NCBI GenBank assembly: GCA_002331335.1
Contig: DCZO01000008.1
Span: 1-38,293, forward strand
Origin: Nitrospira sp. UBA2082
GTDB lineage: Bacteria; Nitrospirota; Nitrospiria; Nitrospirales; Nitrospiraceae
Direction: 5' to 3'
Length of the DNA stretch: 38,293 bases
The position numbers and the translations under genes were made by a program. Shown here piece by piece: positions 25,599-33,596 of this stretch. Position 1 is the first letter of the stretch, and every line of letters starts with the position of its first letter. The notes under the pieces are model-generated. The model made no database searches, was not told where the DNA came from, and saw nothing but the letters and a program-made list of their open reading frames with translations.

Positions 25599-25702
25599 GC
25601 TTCCTCCAGTACTACGTCCGGCGTGCTAAGCCGCCAAGTTTCTCGCTGAGAGCCCTGCGTCTCGGCCTCAACTCAAAACTCAGCACTCACGGCACGTCCT
25701 AT

Positions 25703-25816
25703 TTATCCCTGCCGCTGCTTATGGCGTGGATTATCGCATAGTATGCGAACCACCCCGCGCCGGCGGACGACCTTGCATTTGGCACAAATCGGTTTGACCG
25801 ATGATTTCACTTTCAT
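25703..25816 (-). CDS. rpmJ: 50S ribosomal protein L36, zinc-ribbon type
   Basis: A short gene that is easily missed: 37 residues, beginning MKVKSSVKPICAKCKVVRR and ending DNPRHKQRQG. The Cys-X2-Cys, Cys and His ligands at C11, C14, C27 and H32 form the zinc ribbon of the C+ form of L36. It lies in the usual position 18 bases after infA and before rpsM. The ribosome site is weak (GGG then TTCTC before the ATG). Confidence 0.97.
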   Translation of the reverse strand: MKVKSSVKPICAKCKVVRRRGVVRILCDNPRHKQRQG

Positions 25817-25834
25817 GAGAACCCAAAGCCCCCA

Positions 25835-26053
25835 CTACTTGAAACGATAGGTGATTCGCCCCCTGGTCAGATCATAAGGCGACATTTCCACCGTGACCTT
25901 ATCGCCGGGGAGAATACGGATGAAATGCATCCGCATTTTCCCTGAAATATGCGCCAAGATCACATGACCATTGTCGAGCTTGACCCGGAACATCGCGTTC
26001 GGCAAGGTCTCCGTCACAGAACCCTGCACTTCGATAATATCTTCTTTCGCCAC
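25835..26053 (-). CDS. infA: Translation initiation factor IF-1
   Basis: Binds the ribosomal A site during initiation. The 72-residue OB-fold protein has the standard length and motifs: MAKEDIIEVQG, then GHVILAHISGKMR, then RILPGDKVTVEMSPYDLTRG. GTG start with AGGAG close upstream. It follows map by 27 bases and precedes rpmJ. Confidence 0.99.
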   Translation of the reverse strand: MAKEDIIEVQGSVTETLPNAMFRVKLDNGHVILAHISGKMRMHFIRILPGDKVTVEMSPYDLTRGRITYRFK

Positions 26054-26080
26054 GTACTCCTGGACTCTTTCCTGATGCCC

Positions 26081-26845
26081 TTACGTTGTCCCCTCCAAGC
26101 GCCGGCTCAGAATACGGGCCGGGCCGCTCGGCTGTATCGCAATCGTGTGTTCGAAATGGGCCGACCAACTTCCATCGGCGGTAACCGCCGTCCACCGATC
26201 AGCAAGAATCCGTACCGCACTGCCGCCCATATTTACCATCGGCTCAATGGCCAACACCATCCCGCTCTGTAACCGAGGCCCTTGTCCAGCTTTCCCATAG
26301 TTGGGGACCTGCGGTTCTTCGTGCAACTGTCTGCCGATTCCATGCCCGACAAATTCCGTGACCACCGAATATCCCGCGGACTCAACGTGCTGTTGCACGG
26401 CATGAGAGATATCCGTCAATCGGTTGCCGACCACCGCCTGCTTGATCCCCAGATAGAGCGCCTCTTCCGTCACCTGAACCATGTGACCAACCTTATCAGC
26501 GATGGGGCCAACCGCCACAGTCACGGCCGAGTCGCCGTAGAATCCCCCCACAATGGCGCCCAGATCCAATCCAATAATGTCGCCCTCTTTCAGCTTGCGG
26601 CCAGAAGGAATACCGTGAACGACCTGCTCATTCACCGAGGCGCATAGCGTCTTCGGGTACTTTCGGTATCCTTTAAAAGCCGGCACCGCTCCTCTTGCCA
26701 GAATTTCTTTCTCAGCCAACTGGTCAAGATCGTCGGTGCTCACCCCCGGACGTACTTCCTTCCGTATGATCTCCAGCACTTCAGCCACAACTCTCGACGC
26801 CTCCGCCATGATGTCGATTTCAGCAGGCGTCTTGAGAATGATCAT
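26081..26845 (-). CDS. map: Methionine aminopeptidase type I
   Basis: Removes the initiator methionine from new proteins as they leave the ribosome. The 254-residue pita-bread enzyme keeps all five metal ligands, D94, D105, H168, E201 and E232, and the substrate histidine H77, each shifted by three relative to the E. coli enzyme. The ATG overlaps the adk stop as ATGA, indicating translational coupling. The adk-map-infA order is common in Gram-positive and deep-branching bacteria. Confidence 0.98.
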   Translation of the reverse strand: MIILKTPAEIDIMAEASRVVAEVLEIIRKEVRPGVSTDDLDQLAEKEILARGAVPAFKGYRKYPKTLCASVNEQVVHGIPSGRKLKEGDIIGLDLGAIVGGFYGDSAVTVAVGPIADKVGHMVQVTEEALYLGIKQAVVGNRLTDISHAVQQHVESAGYSVVTEFVGHGIGRQLHEEPQVPNYGKAGQGPRLQSGMVLAIEPMVNMGGSAVRILADRWTAVTADGSWSAHFEHTIAIQPSGPARILSRRLEGTT

Positions 26846-27498
26846 GCCGAGTGGTATACCGCCAGTACCTTCGTCAAGTTTTGATATACTGACTCGACTG
26901 ATCCCACACTGTCCAGATGCGACAGCATATGCTTTCCATCGTAAAAGCTGATCAACGGCGCCGTCTGTTCTTCGTAGACCTTCAACCGCGTTTCAATTGC
27001 CTCCCGCTGATCGTCGCTCCGCTGCACTAATGCCTCGCCGCATCGATCACAGGACAGCCCATCTTTCGAAGGAGCGAACTCCATATGATACGTGGCCTGG
27101 CATTTCGGGCAACTGCGCCTTCCGCTCAGGCGCTTCACGATCTCCGCTCGGGGCACTTGAAAATTGATGACCCGATCCAACCGGATTCGCCGCTCATCGA
27201 GAACTGTGGCCAGTGCTTCCGCTTGAGGCACTGTCCGAGGAAACCCATCCAGGATGAACCCCTTGGCAGAACTTGGGTCGACCAATTTATCGCGAACCAA
27301 TCCGATCACTACTGAATCAGGAACCAGCTTGCCTTGATCCATATACGACTTGGCCTCAAGCCCAAGTTTCGTCCGGTTCCGAACCGCCTCCCGGAGCAGA
27401 TCTCCGGTCGAAATTTTCATGACACCGTATTGAGCCGAGACTTTGTCGGCCTGCGTGCCTTTGCCAACACCGGGGGCACCGAGAAACACCAGCTGCAT
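26842..27498 (-). CDS. adk: Adenylate kinase, zinc-LID form
   Basis: Interconverts ATP + AMP and 2 ADP in the cytoplasm. The 218-residue protein has the P-loop GAPGVGKGT (7-15), the AMP-binding GFPRT (85-89) and a long LID. The LID carries four cysteines, C130, C133, C150 and C153, that form a structural zinc site. Gram-positive and many other bacteria have this form, whereas E. coli does not. It starts six bases after the secY stop and overlaps map by four bases. Confidence 0.98.
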   Translation of the reverse strand: MQLVFLGAPGVGKGTQADKVSAQYGVMKISTGDLLREAVRNRTKLGLEAKSYMDQGKLVPDSVVIGLVRDKLVDPSSAKGFILDGFPRTVPQAEALATVLDERRIRLDRVINFQVPRAEIVKRLSGRRSCPKCQATYHMEFAPSKDGLSCDRCGEALVQRSDDQREAIETRLKVYEEQTAPLISFYDGKHMLSHLDSVGSVESVYQNLTKVLAVYHSA

Positions 27499-27504
27499 AT
27501 CCCG

Positions 27505-28824
27505 TCACCCGCTCCGTCCTCGTAACGGAGCCATACCTTTCCCCAAAAATCCTTCGTAGTTGCGCATCAGCATGTGCGATTCGATTTGCTGCGCCGTATC
27601 GAGCCCTACCCCGATGACGATCAACAAGGACGTCCCACCGAAGTAGAACGGCACATTGAGCTTGTAAATCAACAGTTCCGGAATGACGCAGACGACGGCC
27701 AGATAGATGGCTCCCGCGAAGGTAATTTTCGTCAGCACGTTATAAATGTAGTCAGACGTTCGTTGCCCTGGACGAATACCGGGAATGAACCCCCCGTACT
27801 TCTTCATATTATCGGCCATATCCACCGGATTGAGGACGACGGCTGTATAAAAGAAACAGAAAAAGAGAATCAGCCCCACATACATCAAAGTGTAGAGCAC
27901 CGAGCCTGGTGACAATTGCGTACCAATGGCCTTAATCCACGGCGTTTCAAAAAATCCGGCGATCGTCGCAGGAAACGCGATGATGGACGAGGCAAAAATC
28001 GGCGGAATGACACCCGCCGTGTTGATCTTCAACGGAATGTGAGTACTCTGCCCCCCGTACACCCGTCGCCCGATCACCCGTTTGGCATATTGCACCGGAA
28101 TTTTCCGTCGGCCGCTCTCCAAAAACACGATCGCCGCAACGACGGCGACCATCAAGACCGCCAAGGCGACCAGCAGCACGATGCTCAATTGCCCAACCGT
28201 ATACAGATCGAATGTCTGAGCCACGGCCGACGGCAATCGCGCCACGATACCGGCAAAAATGATCAGTGAGATCCCGTTCCCAATTCCCCGCTCGGTGATC
28301 TGCTCACCCAACCACATCAGGAAGCCCGTACCCGCCGTCAGAGTGATCACCGTCATCAGACGGAAACCCCATCCACCGTGGAGCACAAACGCGCCCTGAT
28401 TCATCTGTTCTAGCCCGACCGCGATCCCGAATCCTTGGATCAACGCGATGCCGATCGTCCCAAATCGGGTGTACTGAATGATCTTTTTCCGCCCGCGCTC
28501 GCCCTCCTTCGCCAGTTTGGAGAGATGGGGCACGACCACCGTCAGCAGCTGGAGAATGATCGACGCGCTGATATAGGGCATGATGCCCAGCGCGAAGATC
28601 GTCAACCGCGACAGCGAACCGCCGGAAAAAATATCCAAGAATCCGAGGAGCGAGCCCCCTTCCTTCTGCAAGAACTCAGAGAGGGCTTCCCCGTTGATGC
28701 CGGGAGTGGGGATATGGGCCCCAATCCGGTATACAACCAGCATCCCAAGCGTGAACAGCACGCGAGTGCGAAGCTCGGGAATCTTAAAGATATTCTGAAC
28801 ACTGGTCAGGAGCCGTTCAAACAC
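27505..28824 (-). CDS. secY: Protein translocase subunit SecY
   Basis: Channel subunit of the SecYEG translocon in the inner membrane. The 439-residue protein has about ten membrane helices, with YRIGAHIPTPGI after the first cytoplasmic segment, the plug-proximal SGGSLSRLTIFALGIMPYI and the cytoplasmic loop GMAPLRGRSG at the end. Starts at a GTG that lies within the last codons of rplO (8-base overlap), so its translation is probably coupled to rplO. Confidence 0.98.
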   Translation of the reverse strand: MFERLLTSVQNIFKIPELRTRVLFTLGMLVVYRIGAHIPTPGINGEALSEFLQKEGGSLLGFLDIFSGGSLSRLTIFALGIMPYISASIILQLLTVVVPHLSKLAKEGERGRKKIIQYTRFGTIGIALIQGFGIAVGLEQMNQGAFVLHGGWGFRLMTVITLTAGTGFLMWLGEQITERGIGNGISLIIFAGIVARLPSAVAQTFDLYTVGQLSIVLLVALAVLMVAVVAAIVFLESGRRKIPVQYAKRVIGRRVYGGQSTHIPLKINTAGVIPPIFASSIIAFPATIAGFFETPWIKAIGTQLSPGSVLYTLMYVGLILFFCFFYTAVVLNPVDMADNMKKYGGFIPGIRPGQRTSDYIYNVLTKITFAGAIYLAVVCVIPELLIYKLNVPFYFGGTSLLIVIGVGLDTAQQIESHMLMRNYEGFLGKGMAPLRGRSG

Positions 28825-29266
28825 CGCCGATAACCTCGACTCTCCCTCCAGCCGCTCGAATTTTCTCTTCCGCAGACTTGCTGAACTTGTGGGCCTGAAT
28901 GACGAGCGCTCTCTTCAGTGATCCGGTCCCGAGGATCTTGATCGGCAGGGCTTTTCGCTTCACCAAGCCTGCGTCCACCATCGCTTGTGGACTGACCGTG
29001 TCTCCTCCGGACCAACTCTCAAAGCTTCTGACATTGACGACGGTATACTCAGTACGGAACGGGTTGGTAAACCCGAACTTCGGAAGGCGCCGAATCAGCG
29101 GCATCTGTCCGCCTTCGAATCCAGGCCGCTTTCCCCCACCGGACCGAGCCAAAAGGCCCTTATGTCCTTTGGTCGCAGTCTTGCCATGGCCTGAGCCCGG
29201 CCCACGTCCGATACGCTTTCGTCGTTTCTTCGCGCCTGGCGCCGGCTTTAGATCATGCAACTTCAT
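28817..29266 (-). CDS. rplO: 50S ribosomal protein L15
   Basis: Late-assembly large-subunit protein. The 149-residue sequence starts MKLHDLKPAPGAKKRRKR, has the Gly/Lys/Arg-rich loop GRGPGSGHGKTATKGHKG and ends VIQAHKFSKSAEEKIRAAGG. ATGA overlap with the rpmD stop; its 3' end overlaps secY. Confidence 0.98.
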   Translation of the reverse strand: MKLHDLKPAPGAKKRRKRIGRGPGSGHGKTATKGHKGLLARSGGGKRPGFEGGQMPLIRRLPKFGFTNPFRTEYTVVNVRSFESWSGGDTVSPQAMVDAGLVKRKALPIKILGTGSLKRALVIQAHKFSKSAEEKIRAAGGRVEVIGGV

Positions 29267-29481
29267 GGCTTTTCAACCTCGAGCAAATAGCCCACCTTGC
29301 GAATCATCCCGCGAACCTGGTCGGTGTCCGGACGGACCACGGTCTGCCGAATGCGCCGAAGGCCAAGGCCTCGCAGTACAAGCCGATGAGACTCTGGCGT
29401 TCCGATCGGGCTCCGCTTCAGCGTGACACGCACACCTGACGATCGCGATTTGCTTGTTTTGGATTCAGCCTGCGCACCCAT
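29263..29481 (-). CDS. rpmD: 50S ribosomal protein L30, N-terminally extended
   Basis: Small large-subunit protein of 72 residues. The core VRVTLKRSPIG, RGLGLRRIRQTVVRPD and RGMIRKVGYLLEVE is clear. About 13 extra Ser/Lys-rich residues precede it compared with the usual 58-60 residue protein. The ATG shares one base with the rpsE stop (TGATG), so this start is favoured and the extension is probably translated. Confidence 0.96.
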   Translation of the reverse strand: MGAQAESKTSKSRSSGVRVTLKRSPIGTPESHRLVLRGLGLRRIRQTVVRPDTDQVRGMIRKVGYLLEVEKP

Positions 29482-29990
29482 CAGATCGTTGCCCTTTCCT
29501 GCCGCTCTGCTGAAGCTTGACGGCGAAGACGCAGCACCTCGTCGGGATTTCGCAATTGGGTGAGTCCATCCAGTGTCGCGCGGACCGTGTTAAACGGATT
29601 CCCCCGGCCGAGCGTCTTCGCAATCACATTATGCGCCCCAACCAGTTCGACGACAGCACGTACGGCGCCTCCGGCAATAATCCCTGTTCCATCGACAGCC
29701 GGTTTCAGCAGCACATGCTCTCCGCCGAACAGGCCATGGACTTCATGGGGAATCGTTCCGCCCTTCAAGGGGACATGCACCAGGTGTTTCTTGGCTTGTT
29801 CGACGGCCTTCGAGATCGCGACCGGGACCTCGGCAGCCTTGCCCTTCCCGATCCCCACCCAGCCATGACCGTCGCCCACGACGACCAGTGCACAGAAGTT
29901 GAACCGCTTGCCGCCTTTCACCACTTTCGCAACGCGATTGATGAAAACGACTTTGTCTTTTAGGCTCAGTTCATCAGGATTGACTCGCAC
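29481..29990 (-). CDS. rpsE: 30S ribosomal protein S5
   Basis: Small-subunit protein at the mRNA entrance, important for decoding accuracy. The 169-residue sequence has the N-terminal dsRNA-binding-like domain (VVFINRVAKVVKGGKRFNF, VVVGDGHGWVGIGKGKA) and the C-terminal domain (AGGAVRAVVELVGAHNVIAK). GTG start with GGAG eight bases upstream. It overlaps rpmD by one base. Confidence 0.98.
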   Translation of the reverse strand: MRVNPDELSLKDKVVFINRVAKVVKGGKRFNFCALVVVGDGHGWVGIGKGKAAEVPVAISKAVEQAKKHLVHVPLKGGTIPHEVHGLFGGEHVLLKPAVDGTGIIAGGAVRAVVELVGAHNVIAKTLGRGNPFNTVRATLDGLTQLRNPDEVLRLRRQASAERQERATI

Positions 29991-30028
29991 GCGTATACTC
30001 CCGATCGGTTGAGGTCAACTAGGCGTTC

Positions 30029-30394
30029 CTAGAATTTCAGCCCGCCTTCGCGCGACGCGTCGGCGAGTGCTTTGATACGACCATGGTACATCCGCCCACC
30101 GCGGTCGAACACCACGGCACTGACCTTCGCGGTTTTGGCACGCTCGGCGATCAACTTGCCGACCGCCTTTGCGGCTTCGATGCTGCTGGTTGATTTCAAT
30201 GAGGTCCGCAGTGACTTGTCCAGGGAGGACGCTGACACCAGCGTTTTCCCTTCGATGTCATTGATGATCTGCGCGTAAATATGGGCGCTGCTCCGGAAGA
30301 CGTTCAAGCGGGGACGTTCCGCCGTTCCCATGATCCGGTTGCGCACACGCTGCCGACGTTGTTCGAGTTGCCGCCTTTTAGCTGCCGTATTCAT
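30029..30394 (-). CDS. rplR: 50S ribosomal protein L18
   Basis: Binds 5S rRNA in the central protuberance. The 121-residue protein has a basic N-terminus (QLEQRRQRVRNRIMG), PRLNVFRSSAHIYAQIINDIEGKTL and the terminal VVFDRGGRMYHGRIKALADASREGGLKF, all typical of L18. Nine bases separate it from rplF. Confidence 0.98.
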   Translation of the reverse strand: MNTAAKRRQLEQRRQRVRNRIMGTAERPRLNVFRSSAHIYAQIINDIEGKTLVSASSLDKSLRTSLKSTSSIEAAKAVGKLIAERAKTAKVSAVVFDRGGRMYHGRIKALADASREGGLKF

Positions 30395-30403
30395 CGCCAG
30401 TTC

Positions 30404-30940
30404 CTACTTCCCTGTCTTGCCTTCCTTCTTCCGCAGTGATTCACCCGCGAATCGAACACCCTTTTGCTTGTAGACATCGGGCGGTTTGATCGCACGGAGA
30501 TTCGCCGCCACTTGGCCGACCAATCGCTTGTCAATTCCCTTCACATTGATGAGGGTCTGCTTATCCACCTTCACATCAATCCCAGCCGGAACCTGATAGA
30601 CGACCGGATTGATGTACCCGACATTGAAGCTCATCGTTCTGCCCTGAATTTGCGTCTTATAGCCGACACCCGTGATTTCCAGTGATCGTTCATAGCCCTT
30701 GGTGACGCCATGGATCATGTTATTGAGCTCGGCGCGCACCAAGCCATGCAGCGCGCGGACTTTTCGGTCCTCGCTTGATCGGCTGACTACGATCTGCCCC
30801 TGGTCCACGGCCACGCTGACTCCCCGTGCCACGGCCCAGTCCAGCTTTCCCAAGGGCCCCTTGACCGAGACATTAGCCCCGGCCACCTTGACTTCCACTC
30901 CACCCGGAATTGCGATTGGTTTTTTTCCTATGCGCGACAT
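30404..30940 (-). CDS. rplF: 50S ribosomal protein L6
   Basis: Large-subunit protein near the GTPase centre. The 178-residue sequence begins MSRIGKKPIAIPGGV and has GVTKGYERSLEITGVGYK and the C-terminal KPPDVYKQKGVRFAGE. I chose the ATG at 30940; the frame remains open to a TTG at 30976, which would add a 12-residue stretch foreign to the family. The ribosome site is weak, AAGG about 12 bases upstream. Confidence 0.97.
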   Translation of the reverse strand: MSRIGKKPIAIPGGVEVKVAGANVSVKGPLGKLDWAVARGVSVAVDQGQIVVSRSSEDRKVRALHGLVRAELNNMIHGVTKGYERSLEITGVGYKTQIQGRTMSFNVGYINPVVYQVPAGIDVKVDKQTLINVKGIDKRLVGQVAANLRAIKPPDVYKQKGVRFAGESLRKKEGKTGK

Positions 30941-30981
30941 GCTTGTGTATGCCTTTGCTTGACCGTCGAAATTCAATCACA

Positions 30982-31377
30982 CTACCAGATCGAACACAGC
31001 ACCTCACCGCCCAATTTATTTTTGCGGGACTCTTGGTCCGTCATAATACCCTTCGAGGTAGACAGGATGGACATGCCGATTCCGTTTAGAACTTTCGGGA
31101 TGTCTTTGCTGCCGACATACACTCGGCGCCCCGGCTTGCTGATCCGCTCCAACCCGGTGATCATAGGCTGTCCCTCCGCCACATAGCGCAGTCTCACGGT
31201 CAGCATGGGATGCCCATCGTGCACCTGCTCTTCGATGGCCTCAACGTAGCCTTCCCTTTTCAGAATCTCCAAGATCGCACGTTTCAATCGCGAGGTCGGC
31301 ACCGCCACTGTCTCATGACGGCGCTGCGCGCCGTTCTTCAATCGGATTAGGAGATCACTGATCGGGTCTGTAAGCAT
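30982..31377 (-). CDS. rpsH: 30S ribosomal protein S8
   Basis: Central-domain 16S rRNA binder, and in E. coli the translational repressor of the spc operon. The 131-residue protein begins MLTDPISDLLIRLKNGAQRR and ends STSKGIMTDQESRKNKLGGEVLCSIW, both diagnostic. Between rpsN (50 bases) and rplF (41 bases). Confidence 0.98.
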   Translation of the reverse strand: MLTDPISDLLIRLKNGAQRRHETVAVPTSRLKRAILEILKREGYVEAIEEQVHDGHPMLTVRLRYVAEGQPMITGLERISKPGRRVYVGSKDIPKVLNGIGMSILSTSKGIMTDQESRKNKLGGEVLCSIW

Positions 31378-31427
31378 CTGGTTTCCTTCTCGCTTCCGTA
31401 AACAGTCAGCCGAACACCGGCCTCATC

Positions 31428-31613
31428 CTACCAACTCGACTTCCTCACACCGGGGATTTCCCCGCGAAGACTCAGGAGCCGAAAACAAATTCTGCACATT
31501 TTGAACCGGCGGAGGTAGCCCCGGACGCGGCCGCACACGCCGCAGCGGTGGTACTCCCGACATGGAAATTTCTGTTTCGCCGCCGCCTTATTTCTCAACG
31601 CTAATCGTGCCAC
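31428..31613 (-). CDS. rpsN: 30S ribosomal protein S14, zinc-binding type Z
   Basis: The short, 61-residue form of S14 with an intact zinc site, CGVC at about 24-27 and CRIC at about 40-43, within CGVCGRVRGYLRRF and MCRICF. Proteobacteria usually have a longer cysteine-free form here, so this supports a non-proteobacterial host. GTG start with GGAGGAG upstream. Confidence 0.98.
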   Translation of the reverse strand: MARLALRNKAAAKQKFPCREYHRCGVCGRVRGYLRRFKMCRICFRLLSLRGEIPGVRKSSW

Positions 31614-31660
31614 GAATACTCCTCCCCTTGAACTCGAAAGACGCCCGAACCGATGCGCCG

Positions 31661-32311
31661 CTATGTGCGGAACGGCATGCCCAGATGTTTCAACAGGGCT
31701 TTCCCTTCTTCGTTCGTCTTGGCCGTCGTCACAATCGTGATATCCATGCCATGGATGGACGCGACTTCGTCGTACTTGATTTCCGGGAAAATCAGCTGCT
31801 CCTTCAGTCCGAAGGTATAGTTCCCGCGTCCGTCGAACGCTTTCGGGGAGACTCCGCGAAAATCGCGGATACGCGGAAGCGCCAGCGTCACCAGCCGATC
31901 GAAAAATTCGTACATCCTCCGGCTACGGAGCGTTACCTTAGCACCGATCGGCAATCCTTGGCGCAGCTTGAATCCAGCAATAGCCTTCTTGGCGCGGGTC
32001 ACCACGGGCTTCTGCCCCGTAATGGTCGCCAATTCCGTCACGGCGCTTTCCAGCAGCTTGACGTTCTGAATGGCTTCGCCCATGCCGACGTTCAGCACAA
32101 CGCGCTCCAGCTTCGGCACCTGCATGATATTCTTGTAGCCGAACTCCTTCATCAGTGCCGGCACGACCTGCTGCTGGTAGGCATCGCGAAGCCGCGGACG
32201 AAACTTCGACTCGTCGCTTCCCTGATCAAGCTGCTGCGGAGCAGGACTGTCTTTTTTCGACGGCTTTCGCTCCGACGGCTTGCCGGTGCGGCCTTTTTCT
32301 ATCTTCGCCAT
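31661..32311 (-). CDS. rplE: 50S ribosomal protein L5 with N-terminal extension
   Basis: 5S rRNA-binding protein of the central protuberance. The canonical L5 core starts near residue 37 (FRPRLRDAYQQQVVPALMKEF) and includes VLNVGMGEAIQN, GQKPVVTRAKKAIAGFKLRQG and MDITIVTTAKTNEE. In front of it are about 36 Lys/Ser/Pro/Glu-rich residues, making 216 in total against the usual 179 or so. The ATG at 32311 has GGAGAG six bases upstream and no alternative start lies near the core, so the extension is probably made. Confidence 0.96.
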   Translation of the reverse strand: MAKIEKGRTGKPSERKPSKKDSPAPQQLDQGSDESKFRPRLRDAYQQQVVPALMKEFGYKNIMQVPKLERVVLNVGMGEAIQNVKLLESAVTELATITGQKPVVTRAKKAIAGFKLRQGLPIGAKVTLRSRRMYEFFDRLVTLALPRIRDFRGVSPKAFDGRGNYTFGLKEQLIFPEIKYDEVASIHGMDITIVTTAKTNEEGKALLKHLGMPFRT

Positions 32312-32326
32312 CCCTAGCTCTCCACC

Positions 32327-32671
32327 CTACTCTACGGTTTCGTTGGATTTCTTACTGAATCGTACCCGCCGCCCATCTTCCAATGTCCTGATGCCCATCC
32401 GCGTAGGCTTCTGTGTCACAGGGCATAAAAACATGACCTTGGAAATCTGGAGAGGGGCTTCCCGCTCGATGATCCCACCCTGTTTTACTTTTTGGCTCGG
32501 TTTCGTGTGCCGCTTGATGATATTCAGCTTTTCCACGACCACGTGACCCGCACCCAAATCCACAGAGAGGACCTTCCCGGTCTTTCCCCGGTCTCGACCG
32601 GAAATGACTACGACGGTATCGCCTTTTCTGAGCCTGCTCTTTCGAAGTGCCTGCACAACGTCCTCGCTCAC
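32327..32671 (-). CDS. rplX: 50S ribosomal protein L24
   Basis: Assembly-initiator protein of the 50S subunit with a KOW motif (KGDTVVVISGRDRGKTGKVLSV). The 114-residue form starts at a GTG six bases after rplN. A second GTG five codons in (32656, with GAGG five bases upstream) is an alternative that brings the length closer to the usual 103-109. The C-terminal PVTQKPTRMGIRTLEDGRRVRF is typical. Confidence 0.96.
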   Translation of the reverse strand: MSEDVVQALRKSRLRKGDTVVVISGRDRGKTGKVLSVDLGAGHVVVEKLNIIKRHTKPSQKVKQGGIIEREAPLQISKVMFLCPVTQKPTRMGIRTLEDGRRVRFSKKSNETVE

Positions 32672-32677
32672 TGGCCC

Positions 32678-33046
32678 CTACAAGACCTCTGGGGCTAAGG
32701 AAATAATCTTCATGAATTTCTTCCAGCGTAACTCACGCGCGACCGGACCGAAAATGCGCGTCCCGATGGGTTCACCATCCTTATTGATGAGCACACATGC
32801 ATTGCGATCAAACTTGATATAGGACCCATCGTCTCGCCGGACTTCCTTTGTCGTTCGCACAATGACCGCGCGGCTGACATCGCCTTTTTTGACACTCGCT
32901 TGCGGAATCGCTTCCTTAACGGCAACGACGACCACGTCGCCGAGCGAGGCATACCGCCGCCTCGTCCCTCCGAACACATGAAAGCACATTGCCTGCTTCG
33001 CGCCGGAGTTGTCGGCCACATCCATATAAGTATAGTTCTGAATCAT
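32678..33046 (-). CDS. rplN: 50S ribosomal protein L14
   Basis: Forms an intersubunit bridge with 16S rRNA. The 122-residue sequence has the standard length and motifs: MIQNYTYMDVADNSGAK, then GGTRRRYASLGDVVVVAVKEAIP, then FDRNACVLINKDGEPIGTRI. Opens with an ATG, 23 bases after rpsQ. Confidence 0.99.
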   Translation of the reverse strand: MIQNYTYMDVADNSGAKQAMCFHVFGGTRRRYASLGDVVVVAVKEAIPQASVKKGDVSRAVIVRTTKEVRRDDGSYIKFDRNACVLINKDGEPIGTRIFGPVARELRWKKFMKIISLAPEVL

Positions 33047-33069
33047 AAAACGGGTTTTCCTTGTCCCCC

Positions 33070-33345
33070 TCAGCCCTTCGCAGCACGCTCACCGCTTCCG
33101 ATGACTTCGACCACACGCCAATGCTTGTCCTTACTGATGGGACGAGTCTCGACCAACCGGACGCGGTCTCCGATCCGGCACACATTCTGTTCGTCGTGCG
33201 CTTTCATTTTTGTCACCCGACGTAAGACTTTTCGATAAACCGGATGAATCACCGACCGTTCGACCGCCACAACAACGGTCTTGTTCATCTTGTTGCTGAG
33301 CACCCGACCAACCCACTCCCGCTTCTTTGTAACTTCGTCAGCCAC
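33070..33345 (-). CDS. rpsQ: 30S ribosomal protein S17
   Basis: OB-fold primary 16S rRNA binder. The core EWVGRVLSNKMNKTVVVAVER, then HPVYRKVLRRVTKMKAHDE, then GDRVRLVETRPISKDKHWRV is clear, in 91 residues. Two GTG codons compete: 33345 has GGAGG nine bases upstream, whereas 33351 overlaps the rpmC stop (GTGA) but lies only three bases from that ribosome site. I used 33345; the difference is two residues. Confidence 0.95.
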   Translation of the reverse strand: MADEVTKKREWVGRVLSNKMNKTVVVAVERSVIHPVYRKVLRRVTKMKAHDEQNVCRIGDRVRLVETRPISKDKHWRVVEVIGSGERAAKG

Positions 33346-33347
33346 GA

Positions 33348-33566
33348 TCACGATCCTCCGGCTTTCGCCGCTTGCCTAGACACTTCCGACATCACTGTTT
33401 TTACCCTGGCGATATCGCGTTTCGTCTTTCGAATCTGCATGGGATTCTCGAGACGGCCAGAGCCGAACTGAAAGCGAAGATTGAACAGCTCCTGCACAAG
33501 CTGCTTTTCCTTGTCCGCTAGCTCAGGCCCGGTCAGTTGTCGTAGTTCTTTGAGATCCAATGCCAT
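33348..33566 (-). CDS. rpmC: 50S ribosomal protein L29
   Basis: Small helical protein at the tunnel exit and docking site for nascent-chain factors. The 72-residue sequence has LKELRQLTGPELADKEKQL, then NLRFQFGSGRLENPMQIRKTKRDIARVKTV, characteristic of L29. Its stop is coupled to the rpsQ start region. AGAGG lies nine bases before the ATG. Confidence 0.98.
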   Translation of the reverse strand: MALDLKELRQLTGPELADKEKQLVQELFNLRFQFGSGRLENPMQIRKTKRDIARVKTVMSEVSRQAAKAGGS

Positions 33567-33596
33567 GTCTCTTGCCTCTCAGAGCGCGCCCATCCC

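Noticed and set aside
31562..32317. Plus-strand open frame of 251 codons opposite rplE/rpsN
   Set aside because: Antisense to ribosomal protein genes and spans a gene boundary; no ribosome site or family match.
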